Positions 43,264 through 52,173 of a stretch of 64,000 bases of DNA are shown here, one piece after another. Under the pieces are notes generated by a model. That model was not told where the DNA came from. It did not search any database and worked only from the letters and a program-made list of their open reading frames with translations. A program made the translations under genes and the position numbers. Origin of the DNA: Deinococcus aquiradiocola. Lineage in GTDB: Bacteria; Deinococcota; Deinococci; Deinococcales; Deinococcaceae. The DNA is taken from the NCBI RefSeq assembly GCF_014646915.1, contig NZ_BMOE01000002.1, forward strand, positions 124,844 through 188,843, in the 5' to 3' direction. Numbering within the stretch: position 1 is the stretch's first letter; the number at the start of each line of letters is the position of its first letter.

Positions 43264-44167
43264 ACCGTTCTCCTTTGATGGTGTGGTGAACGGCCTGCAG
43301 GAGGGTCGTCCAGGTCCGCGCCTCGTGCCAGACGCTGAAACCGAGGCGGTTGTGGTGCAGGTGAAGCAGGTCCAGGGCCATCGAGGCGGATTCGGAACCG
43401 GGATCGGCCACGTGCCGCTGAATCTCATCTGAGAGGGTCCGGGCGAAGGGATGGGTGCGCGGCTCGGCGCCGGTCAGCAGTTCGGCCGTCCAGCGCCGGA
43501 GGGCGGAGTCTTCCGTCCGGGGGAGGGCGTTCATGCCCACTCCGGGCGGCTGGAACGCGTCTCCGGGTGACGCACTCCAGAAACGGGCGGCGTGCGAGAG
43601 GGCGTCAAGCAGCGCCTGACCAGACGGTATGACGCGGTGCAGGGTCCAGAGGGCCCCCTGGAGGGCCAGGGAGATGCGGCGGGGAGCAGACCAGTCCGCC
43701 TCGTTTACCGCCCCGGCCAGGGCGGAAGACACCCCGAAGACCCGGATCACGGAGGCCGCCCGTTCCGGCCCCCCGAACCGTTCCCATTCCGGACGGTACG
43801 CCCACGGGACGACCGTCCCGTCCGGGTGCAGCGGCAGGTCGGACGCCCCGCGCTCCAGCGCCTGCCCCTGTTCGACCAGCTGACGGTACTGTTCGGGAGG
43901 CATGGCCCGGCCCGACCGGCCCGCCAGGTACGCCTGCAGCGCACTGGTCAGGTCCCGCTGCAGTGCTCCGGCGTCGGCCGGGTCGGTGGGAAGCAGCCGG
44001 ACCCGCACGTGCGGTCCGCCTTCCCAGTGGTTCAGGTAGAAGCTGTTCCGAACGCGTCCCGTCGCCTGCCAGTGCCGTAACTGGGGCGCGACCGCACCGG
44101 CCACCAGGGGTCCGGTCCCGGCGTGGCTGAACGCGTGCACGCTGATCCAGTCGTGGCCGTCAAGCAT
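43253..44167 (-). CDS. Thiopeptide-type biosynthesis protein, split LanB elimination domain
   Basis: A 304-residue protein of the thiopeptide-type bacteriocin biosynthesis family (SpaB_C fold), the separate glutamate-elimination half of the split LanB dehydratase (TbtC/TclL role). Typical motifs are NSFYLNHWEGGPHVRVRL near residues 41-58 and VVPWAYRPEWERFGGPE near 117-133. It should remove glutamate from glutamylated Ser/Thr of the precursor to give dehydroalanine and dehydrobutyrine. Its start overlaps the stop of the LanB glutamylation gene by 8 bases and its stop overlaps the pyridine-synthase start, so all three are translationally coupled. Confidence 0.85.
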   Translation of the reverse strand: MLDGHDWISVHAFSHAGTGPLVAGAVAPQLRHWQATGRVRNSFYLNHWEGGPHVRVRLLPTDPADAGALQRDLTSALQAYLAGRSGRAMPPEQYRQLVEQGQALERGASDLPLHPDGTVVPWAYRPEWERFGGPERAASVIRVFGVSSALAGAVNEADWSAPRRISLALQGALWTLHRVIPSGQALLDALSHAARFWSASPGDAFQPPGVGMNALPRTEDSALRRWTAELLTGAEPRTHPFARTLSDEIQRHVADPGSESASMALDLLHLHHNRLGFSVWHEARTWTTLLQAVHHTIKGERYAH

Positions 44168-46568
44168 ACCGGGGCTCCACCACGAACTCGGTCACGTGTG
44201 TGCCGTCGACGCTCTGTACCTGTCCACCCCACGCGGCCGGTGAGAGCGGGTCGGGAAGGGCCTCCTCGGCGCACCACACGCTGCCCTGGGTGGGCCGCGG
44301 CAGGGTGGCCCAGCTCAGCGGACTGGCGAGGTCCGCAAAGACCGGTTTGCCGAAACCGCCCTCCTGCGCCTGGCGGAGGAACACGTGTGCCGGCAGGTCC
44401 TGCAGCCAGGGGGCCGAAGCGACTGCCAGCGCGGAGCGAAAATCCGCCGTGGCGGTCAGCCCGGCCAGCCGTTCGCCCGGAACGGACCAGCGGGCACGCT
44501 GGAGCACCACCTGCCCCAGCTGCAGGCGTGGGGAGGGAGCGCCGTCCTGCGGGGGCGGCGTGAGCAGCGGCAGGGCCGGGTCGAGCGGCCCGCCGACCGT
44601 CATGGCGGTCAGAAACCGGTAGAACGGCGGCAGGTAACGGGCGCCCAGCATGCCGAGCGGCACGCCCCAGACCGGCCGGTCCAGCGCCGCGGACCACAGG
44701 ACAGGTCGGGCGGTGGGTGAAGGCACGCTCAGGTGCAGGTCGAGCACGCTCAGGTCCCCGTCGCCCGTCGCCCGGCCGTTCAGCACCACCGCCCGGCTGC
44801 GCGCGCAGGCGTGCCGGTTGATGTTCGCGTGAAACTCGCCGGTCAGGTCGAGCAGCGGACGGCCGGTCCTGACCTCCCCGGGCCGCGCGTCCATGATCCA
44901 GCGGGCGCGTCCCTGCGTCCGTCCGAACCCCAGCTGAACCGCGTTCAGCACGAAGGAAGGTGCCGGTCCGCCGAGCAACTGACCGTAGAAGGCGTAGGAC
45001 GGCGAGAAGAGGTCAGCCGGGAGCTCGCCGAGGCAGGCGGTCAGGGCCTGCCGGTCGACTGCGCCCTGTCCGTCGCCGCCCAGCAGTCGGCGGACCTGCC
45101 GGATCCCGTCCGCCAGATGGGCCGGTGCCTCCGACATCCACGCGAAACTGCGTTGCTCCGCCGCCCAGGGGTGCCCGTCGACCAGCACGTCCTGGTAAAC
45201 CTGCACGGCCGGCACCTGCGCGCCCGGGCCGTACCGCCTGCAGAACCACCGGGCGAACTGCAGGCGGTTCCCGAGGGTTCCCTCTGCCAGCGAGTACGCC
45301 TGCTGGACGAGCAGCAGGTCGTCCAGGATGGGTCGCCACGCGTCGGCGCACGCCACGGGACGAAGGTCGCTCGCGCCGCTGTCCTCGAAGACCAGGTTGC
45401 GTTCGGGAGGAGTCCAGCCGAGACGCCCGAGATCCAGGGCCGTGTAGGTCACCTGGGTCTGCGCCTGGAGGTGCTGCATCTGCCCGGGCCGGTGATCGGG
45501 CAGGCTGTTCACGAAGTCGGAGAACACGGCGTCGAGGTCCTGCAGCCAGCCGGACTGCCAGCCTGCAGGCGGCAGCAGTTCCAGCAGGCCCGCGCCCTGC
45601 AGGCGCTGCAGGTCCCGCCAGAGGTCCTCGGGCGTCGGGTGCGGGTCGAGCCGCTGCTGGAGGGCTGCGAATGTCAGCGGCCCTCCGCGCATGGCGCCGA
45701 TCAGGGCGTCCATGCGGTCATTGCGCCGCACGCGGACCACCGGTCCCTTGACCGCCAGAACGACGTGCTGGGCCGGGCTGGTGATGAGGGTCGGGTTGAG
45801 ATGAATCTCCAGCGCCGGTTCAGGAATGTCCTGACGGCCAGGCGCTGACGTCAGTGCACCCCGGACCTGCAGGTTCAGTTCCTGCCGCACCTGGGCCGTC
45901 CACGTTTCGTTGAAGTCGAGCAGCGCGGCGCCCGTTCGCCACTCGCCGGCGCTCATGCTGGTGAAGCGGTTGAAGGGCGTGGGTTTGGTGGCGGCGCGCA
46001 CCAGGTAGCGCGTGAGTGACGTCAGCACCTGACGCCGGGTCTTGCCCGACATCGGTTCGGCGTGCCAGAACCGTTCCGCGTCGGCCAGCAGGGTCGGGCT
46101 GGACAGCAGCAGCGCCGCCCGGATCAGCGCGTTCATGCTCCATTCCCGTACGGCGGCGGCTGCCTCGGCCATTTCACGCTCGAACAGCCTTTCCCCTTCG
46201 CCCAGCAGGGTGTGGTACTGCCGCAGGTGCGCGGCGTGCCGGTCGGCCTGGGGTGCCAGGTCGGCCGCGAGTTCCCCCAGTCGCTGCAGGGTCTCGGCAC
46301 TCCAGCCTTTTTCCGCGGTCCGCCGCTTCAGTCGCAGCAGCAGGCGCCTCTGTTCCTGGTCCGTGGCCTCGCCCACCTGTCGGTGCAGGGCGAGATCCAG
46401 CTGCCGGGCACAGTGAGCGAGCTGATCCTGGTGTTCACGGGCCCGGCCGAGGGCCGCGGAGGTGCCTGGCGACCGGGTGACCTGGAGGGCGCTGGTGGGG
46501 AGCGCCGTGACGCGCACCACGAACGGGGGAGGCGTGTTCAGCAGGGTCGGCGTGGGATGGGTGGTCAT
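44160..46568 (-). CDS. LanB-type lantibiotic dehydratase, glutamylation domain (TbtB-like)
   Basis: An 802-residue class I lantibiotic dehydratase N-terminal domain. It uses glutamyl-tRNA to glutamylate Ser/Thr side chains of the precursor. Family marks include FVVRVTALPTSAL at the start, RYLVRAATKPTPFNRFTSMSAG near residue 190-210 (the substrate/tRNA region), HLNPTLI and FHANINRHACARSRAV. It lacks a C-terminal elimination domain, which is encoded by the overlapping downstream gene, the usual split in thiopeptide clusters. It starts 21 bases after the first SagB-type gene with an AGGAGG site. Predicted targets in the core are Ser1, Thr4, Ser5, Thr9 and Ser12; which ones are used is not known. 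Confidence 0.9.
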   Translation of the reverse strand: MTTHPTPTLLNTPPPFVVRVTALPTSALQVTRSPGTSAALGRAREHQDQLAHCARQLDLALHRQVGEATDQEQRRLLLRLKRRTAEKGWSAETLQRLGELAADLAPQADRHAAHLRQYHTLLGEGERLFEREMAEAAAAVREWSMNALIRAALLLSSPTLLADAERFWHAEPMSGKTRRQVLTSLTRYLVRAATKPTPFNRFTSMSAGEWRTGAALLDFNETWTAQVRQELNLQVRGALTSAPGRQDIPEPALEIHLNPTLITSPAQHVVLAVKGPVVRVRRNDRMDALIGAMRGGPLTFAALQQRLDPHPTPEDLWRDLQRLQGAGLLELLPPAGWQSGWLQDLDAVFSDFVNSLPDHRPGQMQHLQAQTQVTYTALDLGRLGWTPPERNLVFEDSGASDLRPVACADAWRPILDDLLLVQQAYSLAEGTLGNRLQFARWFCRRYGPGAQVPAVQVYQDVLVDGHPWAAEQRSFAWMSEAPAHLADGIRQVRRLLGGDGQGAVDRQALTACLGELPADLFSPSYAFYGQLLGGPAPSFVLNAVQLGFGRTQGRARWIMDARPGEVRTGRPLLDLTGEFHANINRHACARSRAVVLNGRATGDGDLSVLDLHLSVPSPTARPVLWSAALDRPVWGVPLGMLGARYLPPFYRFLTAMTVGGPLDPALPLLTPPPQDGAPSPRLQLGQVVLQRARWSVPGERLAGLTATADFRSALAVASAPWLQDLPAHVFLRQAQEGGFGKPVFADLASPLSWATLPRPTQGSVWCAEEALPDPLSPAAWGGQVQSVDGTHVTEFVVEPRYA

Positions 46569-46589
46569 CGGGATCCTCCTGCGGGGAAC

Positions 46590-48080
46590 TCACGGGTGAA
46601 GCGAGAGCCTGTGATGGTCATGAGCGAGCCGTGCCGTCGGCTCTCGCCCGAACGCCAGCTGCAGGAGCGGCACGACCGGACCGTCCAGCTCCAGGAGGCG
46701 CTGTACCCGTGGTGCGTTGAAGCTGCAACTGGCCCGTCCCGCCCACCCCTGCTGGGCCGCGAGGAGCAGGATCCGCTGCGCGATCAGTCCGGCCTGCAGA
46801 TGAACGCGCCGGTACGTGCGGGGGGACGGACCGTGGAGGGGCACACACAGGTAGGCCGTGAGTGGCAGGTGCGCGAGCGGCATGTCCGGCTGGACCTCTT
46901 CCAGGACCGTTCTCATGAGCGGATCGGCTCGCGGTCCGCCGATCACCGGCGGGCCGTCCCGTGTCAGCCGGTGGTGCTTCAGTCCGTCACGGCCGTTCAG
47001 CAGGGCCTCGATCGACACGCTGGCATCGGGTGTCCCGTCGACCACGGGTGCTGGAGCGAGTGCCGGTCTCAGCAGGTCGTCCAGCAGGTCGGGGCGGCCC
47101 TGCTCGGCGACCGGCGCGAAAACGGCGAGTCCGGAATGCCGGGCGCGGAGGGTCTGCCGCAATGTACGCGGGACGAGCAGGGGCGGCGTCACGCGTTCAG
47201 GCGGGCCCACGTCCCCGTCCGCCCTGCCCGGACCCAGCTGCAGGTGGGTAACCCGGTCGAGCGTCTCCAGCGTCGCCCCGGGAAGCGAGACCGGCCCGCC
47301 GTCACGGGTGGGCGGAACCGGCAGGTATGGTGGGACCCTGACCGTGCCTGGCAAGCGGCGCAGCAGCACCAGCGCCACCACGCGCTCATGGTTTCCCATC
47401 CCGAGGGCGGCGTTGACCGGTGCGTCCGGGAAATCCCAGACGAGCGACACGTGCCACCCGAGCGCTTCAGCGACGATGCCCAGCTGCGCCGCCTGCATTC
47501 CGGCTTCGAGCAGGCCCAGGCGGTACCCGAAATGCCCGTACTGCCCGTGCGTCCGCTGCCAGTCCACGCTGACGGCCGCTCCCGCGAACACCCCGCTCAG
47601 CGGACTGCCGAGCTGATCCCGCAGGGCGTGCAGGACAGGACCGCACTGCCAGATCAGCTGATGGTGCAGCGGATCGTAACGGTAACTCCCGGCCCGGAGC
47701 GGCCCGGCACGCCCGCCGTCGACGTCCGGGGTCAGCAACGAGATGCGGGCAGGGTACAGGCAGCGGGCGGAAGGGGTCGGCTGATGATGCGGCCAGGTCA
47801 CGCCGGGACCGATGTCGACCCGGTGAACACCGCCGGAGGCGAACAGCCACCTCGACCACTGCCGGAGGTCCACGCCAGCAGGTTCGGGCTCCAGCGTGAA
47901 CGGCAACCGTCCGGGCAGGGACCGCCGTTCACCTTGAACGGCCTCCAGGGGCAGAGGGAACGCGGTGCTGGCGATCAGCTCGGACGCCCCGAAGACGGAC
48001 CGGAACGCGAACATCCGGAAGGCCCCCTCGGTTTCCCGCGTCAGAGCGGCTTCCCGGGCCACAGCGGTGTCCCGGCTCAC
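46590..48080 (-). CDS. SagB-type nitroreductase-fold protein of the thiopeptide cluster (copy 1, diverged)
   Basis: A 496-residue paralogue of the protein at 40479-41936. It starts with GTG in a GTGA overlap with the YcaO stop. The two-half architecture is kept: YDPLHHQLIWQCGPV and HFGYRLGLLEAGMQAAQLGIV align with the paralogue. The flavin/substrate motif is changed: PSARCLYPARISLL replaces the SGGALYP form, and LRARHSGLAVF replaces LRARRSSGEGF. It may therefore be a weakened or non-catalytic partner, perhaps forming a heteromer with copy 2. Without the GTG overlap start, longer frames would run deep into the YcaO gene, so 48080 is well supported. Confidence 0.78.
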   Translation of the reverse strand: MSRDTAVAREAALTRETEGAFRMFAFRSVFGASELIASTAFPLPLEAVQGERRSLPGRLPFTLEPEPAGVDLRQWSRWLFASGGVHRVDIGPGVTWPHHQPTPSARCLYPARISLLTPDVDGGRAGPLRAGSYRYDPLHHQLIWQCGPVLHALRDQLGSPLSGVFAGAAVSVDWQRTHGQYGHFGYRLGLLEAGMQAAQLGIVAEALGWHVSLVWDFPDAPVNAALGMGNHERVVALVLLRRLPGTVRVPPYLPVPPTRDGGPVSLPGATLETLDRVTHLQLGPGRADGDVGPPERVTPPLLVPRTLRQTLRARHSGLAVFAPVAEQGRPDLLDDLLRPALAPAPVVDGTPDASVSIEALLNGRDGLKHHRLTRDGPPVIGGPRADPLMRTVLEEVQPDMPLAHLPLTAYLCVPLHGPSPRTYRRVHLQAGLIAQRILLLAAQQGWAGRASCSFNAPRVQRLLELDGPVVPLLQLAFGREPTARLAHDHHRLSLHP

Positions 48081-49924
48081 GGGAACGGGTGCGGGTGACG
48101 GTTGAGTGCGCCGCCGACCGATCCGCCGTAGGTCGGGGGAACGCTGTGAAGGCGCGGAAGGTGATGCACCCGCCGGTAGGCGTGCCCGAAGGTCATCGGC
48201 AGCAGGCCCGGCACGATCATCTTCACGCATCTCAGGCCGCCTGCCAGGTGTTCGGGCGCGGTCTGATCGACCATCAGCACCTCCAGCCCGGCGCCGGAGA
48301 AGCGACGCAGCACCCCCTCCAGATCCTGAAGGAGATCCGGCGCGGCGGTCGGCGCGCGCTCCGCCAGCTCCGTGAGCGTGACCGGTGCGGCTTCGGTGTT
48401 CAGGAAGGCCAGCCGGTCGAACGTCTCCGGGAGCCAGTAGAGGGCCGCGTGGTCCTGCATTCGCCTCACCTGAAACGGGTCGTTCAGCTGAGGGAGCAGT
48501 GCGGGTCGGCGGTCCGGGTAGGCCCTGCAGGCGTAGGGGATGCCGGGAGCCAGCTCATGCATGGCCCCGTCGAGCGCCGCCACCGGATTCAGGTGCGCCG
48601 CTGCGGCATGCAGACTCCCGGGCCGCTGTGGCCGCCCGGAGCGGTCGGTCGCCATCACCCAGACGGCCGGAATCTGCAGGTCGAGCGTCATGTCGAACGC
48701 CTGAACCCGGTAGCCGGTCCGGGATTCGATGCGCTCCACACGCCAGCGGGTGGCCGGTGGACAGCTGCCGTGCAGGTCGATGGGCCGCAGCGGCACCTGC
48801 CCGTACCAGCTCAGCAGGAACGCGTCCCGTTCGATCAGTTCCAGCAGGCCGTAGAGGGCCGCCTCGGTGAGTGACCGGCCGACAGCGCAACCGTTCGAAC
48901 TCTCGTACACGAAGGTCGGTCCGCTCTCCTGCGTGCTCAGGCCGTAGTAGGCGGAGTGTTCCGGGACCAGCCTCGCTTCGCCCCCGGTCAGCGAGGACGC
49001 CCAGACCCACGTCAGGGTGTCCTGCGGATCGAAGGGCCGCAGGGTGCCCCCCGCCTGCCGAACAGCTTCAGGGTCGTAGGTTCCGAGGGTTCTCGGGTCG
49101 ATGGCTGAGCCGATCAGGTCGTGATACCTGGCGCGGACGCTGGTGCGGCGGCCGTACGGCCGGATGCCTCCGTACCGTTCGAGCGCCTCGGCCACGGCCG
49201 ACAGCCGGCTCTTCGAGGGGGTGATCCCGCGGCCGGAGGTCAGCTCGACCTCCTGGAAGCCTGGCATTCCCGCGTGCGCGGCGACATCGTAGAACACGCC
49301 CGCCGGGTGAACCGTCAGGTCGCGCACCAGGCCGAGCTGCTCGTCCACGTAGGCGCGCTGCCAGCGGTCCTCCAGGTCACCGGTGGGTGGCCGGTAGACG
49401 TCCACCGAGGATTTGGGAACCGCCGAGAGCACCATCACGCCTGGCCGGGCGTCGTCCGGCCGGAGACCGCACCCCGGGCAGTTCGACACCGGAAGGAGGC
49501 GGTGACGGCTGACCTGCGCCGTCAGCAGGTCCAGACGCCAGACGAGGCACTCGTGGTCGCCAGCCTCGTGCGTCCGGGCCGCGTGGTGGATGAGGTGCGT
49601 CACCTGCGACACCTGCGCGGCACTGAGCGGTCCGGCGTCCACGTGCGTCGGCCGGACGGCCGGACGGTCCGCGTGGATCGCTTCCCGCCGGACTGCGGCG
49701 CACCGGGCGCAGCCGGGCAGCCCGGCGCGCCGGTACGGTCCGGCCCACACGAAGCCCGGCTCCTGCCACACACACAGGTACGTCCGGTCCGGCCAGCGCC
49801 GCTCATGGGCCTCGACGGCGGCCGCGTCCCAGTGGCACAGGGCGAGCACGTCGACCGGAGGCTGAAGGCACCGTCGGCGCAGCAGGGAGGCCAGTGGACC
49901 GTCCCCGTGAACGTGCCGCTTCAC
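48077..49924 (-). CDS. YcaO cyclodehydratase with N-terminal tetracysteine domain (TOMM biosynthesis)
   Basis: A 615-residue protein that should form azolines from Cys (and perhaps Ser/Thr) of the precursor using ATP. The N-terminal 155 residues hold a probable zinc site, C72-x2-C75 (LPGCARCAAVR) and C149-x2-C152 (NCPGCG), as in TOMM cyclodehydratase partner domains. From about 190 comes the YcaO domain with SKSRLSAVAEALERYGG, ESSNGCAVGRSLTEAALYGLLELIERDAFL and the proline-rich C-terminus PHPFP (611-615), the PxPxP tail typical of azoline-forming YcaO enzymes. It starts with GTG overlapping the upstream stop (GTGA) and its stop overlaps the next start likewise, so it is translationally coupled on both sides. 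Confidence 0.88.
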   Translation of the reverse strand: MKRHVHGDGPLASLLRRRCLQPPVDVLALCHWDAAAVEAHERRWPDRTYLCVWQEPGFVWAGPYRRAGLPGCARCAAVRREAIHADRPAVRPTHVDAGPLSAAQVSQVTHLIHHAARTHEAGDHECLVWRLDLLTAQVSRHRLLPVSNCPGCGLRPDDARPGVMVLSAVPKSSVDVYRPPTGDLEDRWQRAYVDEQLGLVRDLTVHPAGVFYDVAAHAGMPGFQEVELTSGRGITPSKSRLSAVAEALERYGGIRPYGRRTSVRARYHDLIGSAIDPRTLGTYDPEAVRQAGGTLRPFDPQDTLTWVWASSLTGGEARLVPEHSAYYGLSTQESGPTFVYESSNGCAVGRSLTEAALYGLLELIERDAFLLSWYGQVPLRPIDLHGSCPPATRWRVERIESRTGYRVQAFDMTLDLQIPAVWVMATDRSGRPQRPGSLHAAAAHLNPVAALDGAMHELAPGIPYACRAYPDRRPALLPQLNDPFQVRRMQDHAALYWLPETFDRLAFLNTEAAPVTLTELAERAPTAAPDLLQDLEGVLRRFSGAGLEVLMVDQTAPEHLAGGLRCVKMIVPGLLPMTFGHAYRRVHHLPRLHSVPPTYGGSVGGALNRHPHPFP

Positions 49925-51831
49925 CGGGCGACCTGCATTCGTCCTGCCGGGCGCGAGGTCAGCAGTGCCGCGTGAGCCACGAACGGCAGCACCGAGAGCA
50001 GCTGCGGCCCGGTGCAGGCCGGGGTGGTGACGCAGCGCCGTCCCCGACGTGCCAGGGCGGCCGCCACCCGCCGACGCAGATCCCCCGCCGCCTCCTGCGG
50101 CCCGCTGGCCCAGTCGCCGACCGGACCGAACGTGACCCTGGGCGGCTCGTACTCACGCTCACCGGACGTCCGTGCCTGGAGGTGCTGCACGGCGTCCATC
50201 AGACTGTCCCGCCGCGCCTCGGTCAGGGTGGCGGCGACTGCGGCGCTGACCATCACCCCGTTCAGGCTGACCAGACTCAGGGGCAGGGCCAGCCCGTTCG
50301 GGCACAACCACAGCTGGACGTCCTGATCCCCGAGGTCCAGCATCCGCACGAGTCGCCGGGCATCCGGATCGTCGAGCGGCTGCATGTCCCGGATCAGGGA
50401 CGGAGAGGCGCCGCCGAGCGTCTCCGTCAGGTAAAGCCGCAGCAGTGCCCGTTCCTCCGCCTGCGCCCAGGTGTCGCCACTGGCGGTCACCAGAGTGCCG
50501 TCAATGAGGTCCGGGGCGCAGTCGAGCAGGTCGCCGCTCAGCACGTCCGCCATCAGGGCCGGACCTTCCGCCTGCACGAACCGTCGATGCTGCAGGTGCT
50601 CGATCGCGCGCCTCATGCACTTCACGCGGGCTTCCGCTCCGCTCAGGCCGGACCCGTACACCGCCGGGCCCCCCTGGCCGAGCTGAGCCTTGATGACATG
50701 CAGCGGCAACTGCGTCAGGTTCAGTTCGCCGAACTCGGTCACGTGGCCACGGTCCCCGATCAACGACACGGCCGCCCGCGCGAAATGCTCCGGCGCCAGC
50801 GACGGCCGATGCAGCAGACCTTCCAGCCGCACCTGTCGCGCGTCGGCCGAATCCCGGTACTCGGTCGTCGTGGTGGCCAGGGATTCCAGGTTCAGGGTGT
50901 TCACCCTGAAGGTTTCCAGTTCGACGTTCAGGGTATGGGGCTTCCCCCGGTCCTCGTCCGACCCGCAGACCCAGCGCATCATGTCGTATGCCGCCACGTT
51001 CGCCAGGTACCCGGCCGTATGCGGTGACCAGTACTCGCTCGACGGCGGCTGGTCCGCTGCGCCCCACTCGCTGAACTGCGGATCCAGCTGAGCCCACCAG
51101 TCGATCCAGGTGTGGCTGGGCCGGACAATGGGCCCCAGCCAGGCTTCGTCTCCGGCCACCATGATCGGCATCATCCACACGGACCGGTTCAGCAGGAGGG
51201 TGGTGACGTCGGCGTACCCGGCCGGGGCCGTGGAGAGCGGCGCGACCACCACGATGTCCGCGTCCTGAAGTGCCACGGTGAGGTCTGCGCCGACGGTGAT
51301 GCTGACCTCCGGGTCACGTCCCCGCAGGTCAGAGAGCGCCTCCTCGATCCAACGGCACGCCTCGGGCGGTGGTGCCGGGTAGACGGCCGTACAACGGACG
51401 CCCAGCTGAGCAAACGCCACAGCCTGCCCCGGCGTGAAGTCCGGATCGCCGACCACCAGCACCGACTGCTCACGCAGGTGCTGGAAGCGGGCCGCGCCGG
51501 ACCCGAAATGGGAGTCCAGAAAAGCAATCTCAGCCTCGAAGGCCAGGACGAGCGCTGCCGGAAGCGTATGCGGCAGTTCGTCAGCCGCGTCGACCAGCAG
51601 GCTGTTTTTGTGGAGGATCTGAATCAGGCGGCGGAGCTTGTGTTCCGCTGCCGGTGGCATGCCCGCGACCAGTTCCGCAAGCTCGCGCGTGCCGTCAAGG
51701 CGTGGGGTCAACCGTTCGAGCGCCTCGAAAAGTCCGGGGCCGTCCAGCTGAAACCAGCGGCCCTCGCGGTGAAAGGCGACGCCGTTGTCCTGTCTGTAGT
51801 ACGTCACATCGCGCCGAAACTTGGGTTTCAT
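49921..51831 (-). CDS. Ocin-ThiF-like leader-binding cyclodehydratase partner (TbtF/TclI-like)
   Basis: A 636-residue protein with the length typical of ocin-ThiF-like thiazole-peptide maturation proteins. Residues 1-85 resemble a PqqD-type RiPP recognition element (YYRQDNGVAFHREGRWFQLDG, LDGTRELAEL) that should bind the leader. About 125-245 is a degenerate ThiF/E1-like nucleotide-fold domain (VLVVGDPDFTPGQAVAFAQLGVR) with no visible catalytic cysteine or ATP motif. The C-terminal half contains YcaO-like traces (GSGLSGAEARVKCMRRAIEHLQ). It probably presents the precursor to the YcaO enzyme encoded by the next gene, which starts within its stop codon. The ATG at 51831 follows TGGAG; 53 bases separate it from the precursor gene. 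Confidence 0.83.
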   Translation of the reverse strand: MKPKFRRDVTYYRQDNGVAFHREGRWFQLDGPGLFEALERLTPRLDGTRELAELVAGMPPAAEHKLRRLIQILHKNSLLVDAADELPHTLPAALVLAFEAEIAFLDSHFGSGAARFQHLREQSVLVVGDPDFTPGQAVAFAQLGVRCTAVYPAPPPEACRWIEEALSDLRGRDPEVSITVGADLTVALQDADIVVVAPLSTAPAGYADVTTLLLNRSVWMMPIMVAGDEAWLGPIVRPSHTWIDWWAQLDPQFSEWGAADQPPSSEYWSPHTAGYLANVAAYDMMRWVCGSDEDRGKPHTLNVELETFRVNTLNLESLATTTTEYRDSADARQVRLEGLLHRPSLAPEHFARAAVSLIGDRGHVTEFGELNLTQLPLHVIKAQLGQGGPAVYGSGLSGAEARVKCMRRAIEHLQHRRFVQAEGPALMADVLSGDLLDCAPDLIDGTLVTASGDTWAQAEERALLRLYLTETLGGASPSLIRDMQPLDDPDARRLVRMLDLGDQDVQLWLCPNGLALPLSLVSLNGVMVSAAVAATLTEARRDSLMDAVQHLQARTSGEREYEPPRVTFGPVGDWASGPQEAAGDLRRRVAAALARRGRRCVTTPACTGPQLLSVLPFVAHAALLTSRPAGRMQVAR

Positions 51832-51883
51832 GTCGGTGCTCCAGGAATGACCGGGGAGCACGACGGGCTCCCCGGAACGGCGG

Positions 51884-52066
51884 TTAGAGCTGCTGCAGGG
51901 CGTTTTTGCAGCTGCCGTTGGTCTGCTGACCGCTGGTGCAGCACGAGGCCCCGATCTCGACCATGCCGTGACCCAGGCTCCAGCTCTCGATGGTCTCGTC
52001 CGCCAGGTCATCGAGCAGGTCGAAGTCGAAATCCAGCACCGCCGTGTTCAGGTTCAGCTCTTCCAT
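51884..52066 (-). CDS. Thiopeptide precursor peptide
   Basis: A 60-residue peptide with GGGGG five bases upstream of its ATG. Residues 1-40 form an acidic leader (MEELNLNTAVLDFDFDLL, then DDLADETIESW) ending in SLGHGMVEIGA, which closely matches the leader ends of actinobacterial and Bacillus thiopeptide precursors just before the first core serine. The core is SCCTSGQQTNGSCKNALQQL (41-60). In core numbering, Cys2, Cys3 and Cys13 can become thiazoles; Ser1, Thr4, Ser5, Thr9 and Ser12 can be dehydrated. Ser1 and Ser12, followed by Cys13, match the lactazole pattern for pyridine formation and a 32-membered ring, but residue 11 is Gly, which cannot form an azole. It is directly upstream of the modification genes. 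Confidence 0.87.
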   Translation of the reverse strand: MEELNLNTAVLDFDFDLLDDLADETIESWSLGHGMVEIGASCCTSGQQTNGSCKNALQQL

Positions 52067-52173
52067 AAAAACCCCCGGTGACCAGTGAGAGGGACGGCAG
52101 GGCGGGCGATCCGCCCAGTTCCGATGCACCGACGGACTGCCAGGTCAGGACAGCCGCCGGGAAACATCCAAGG

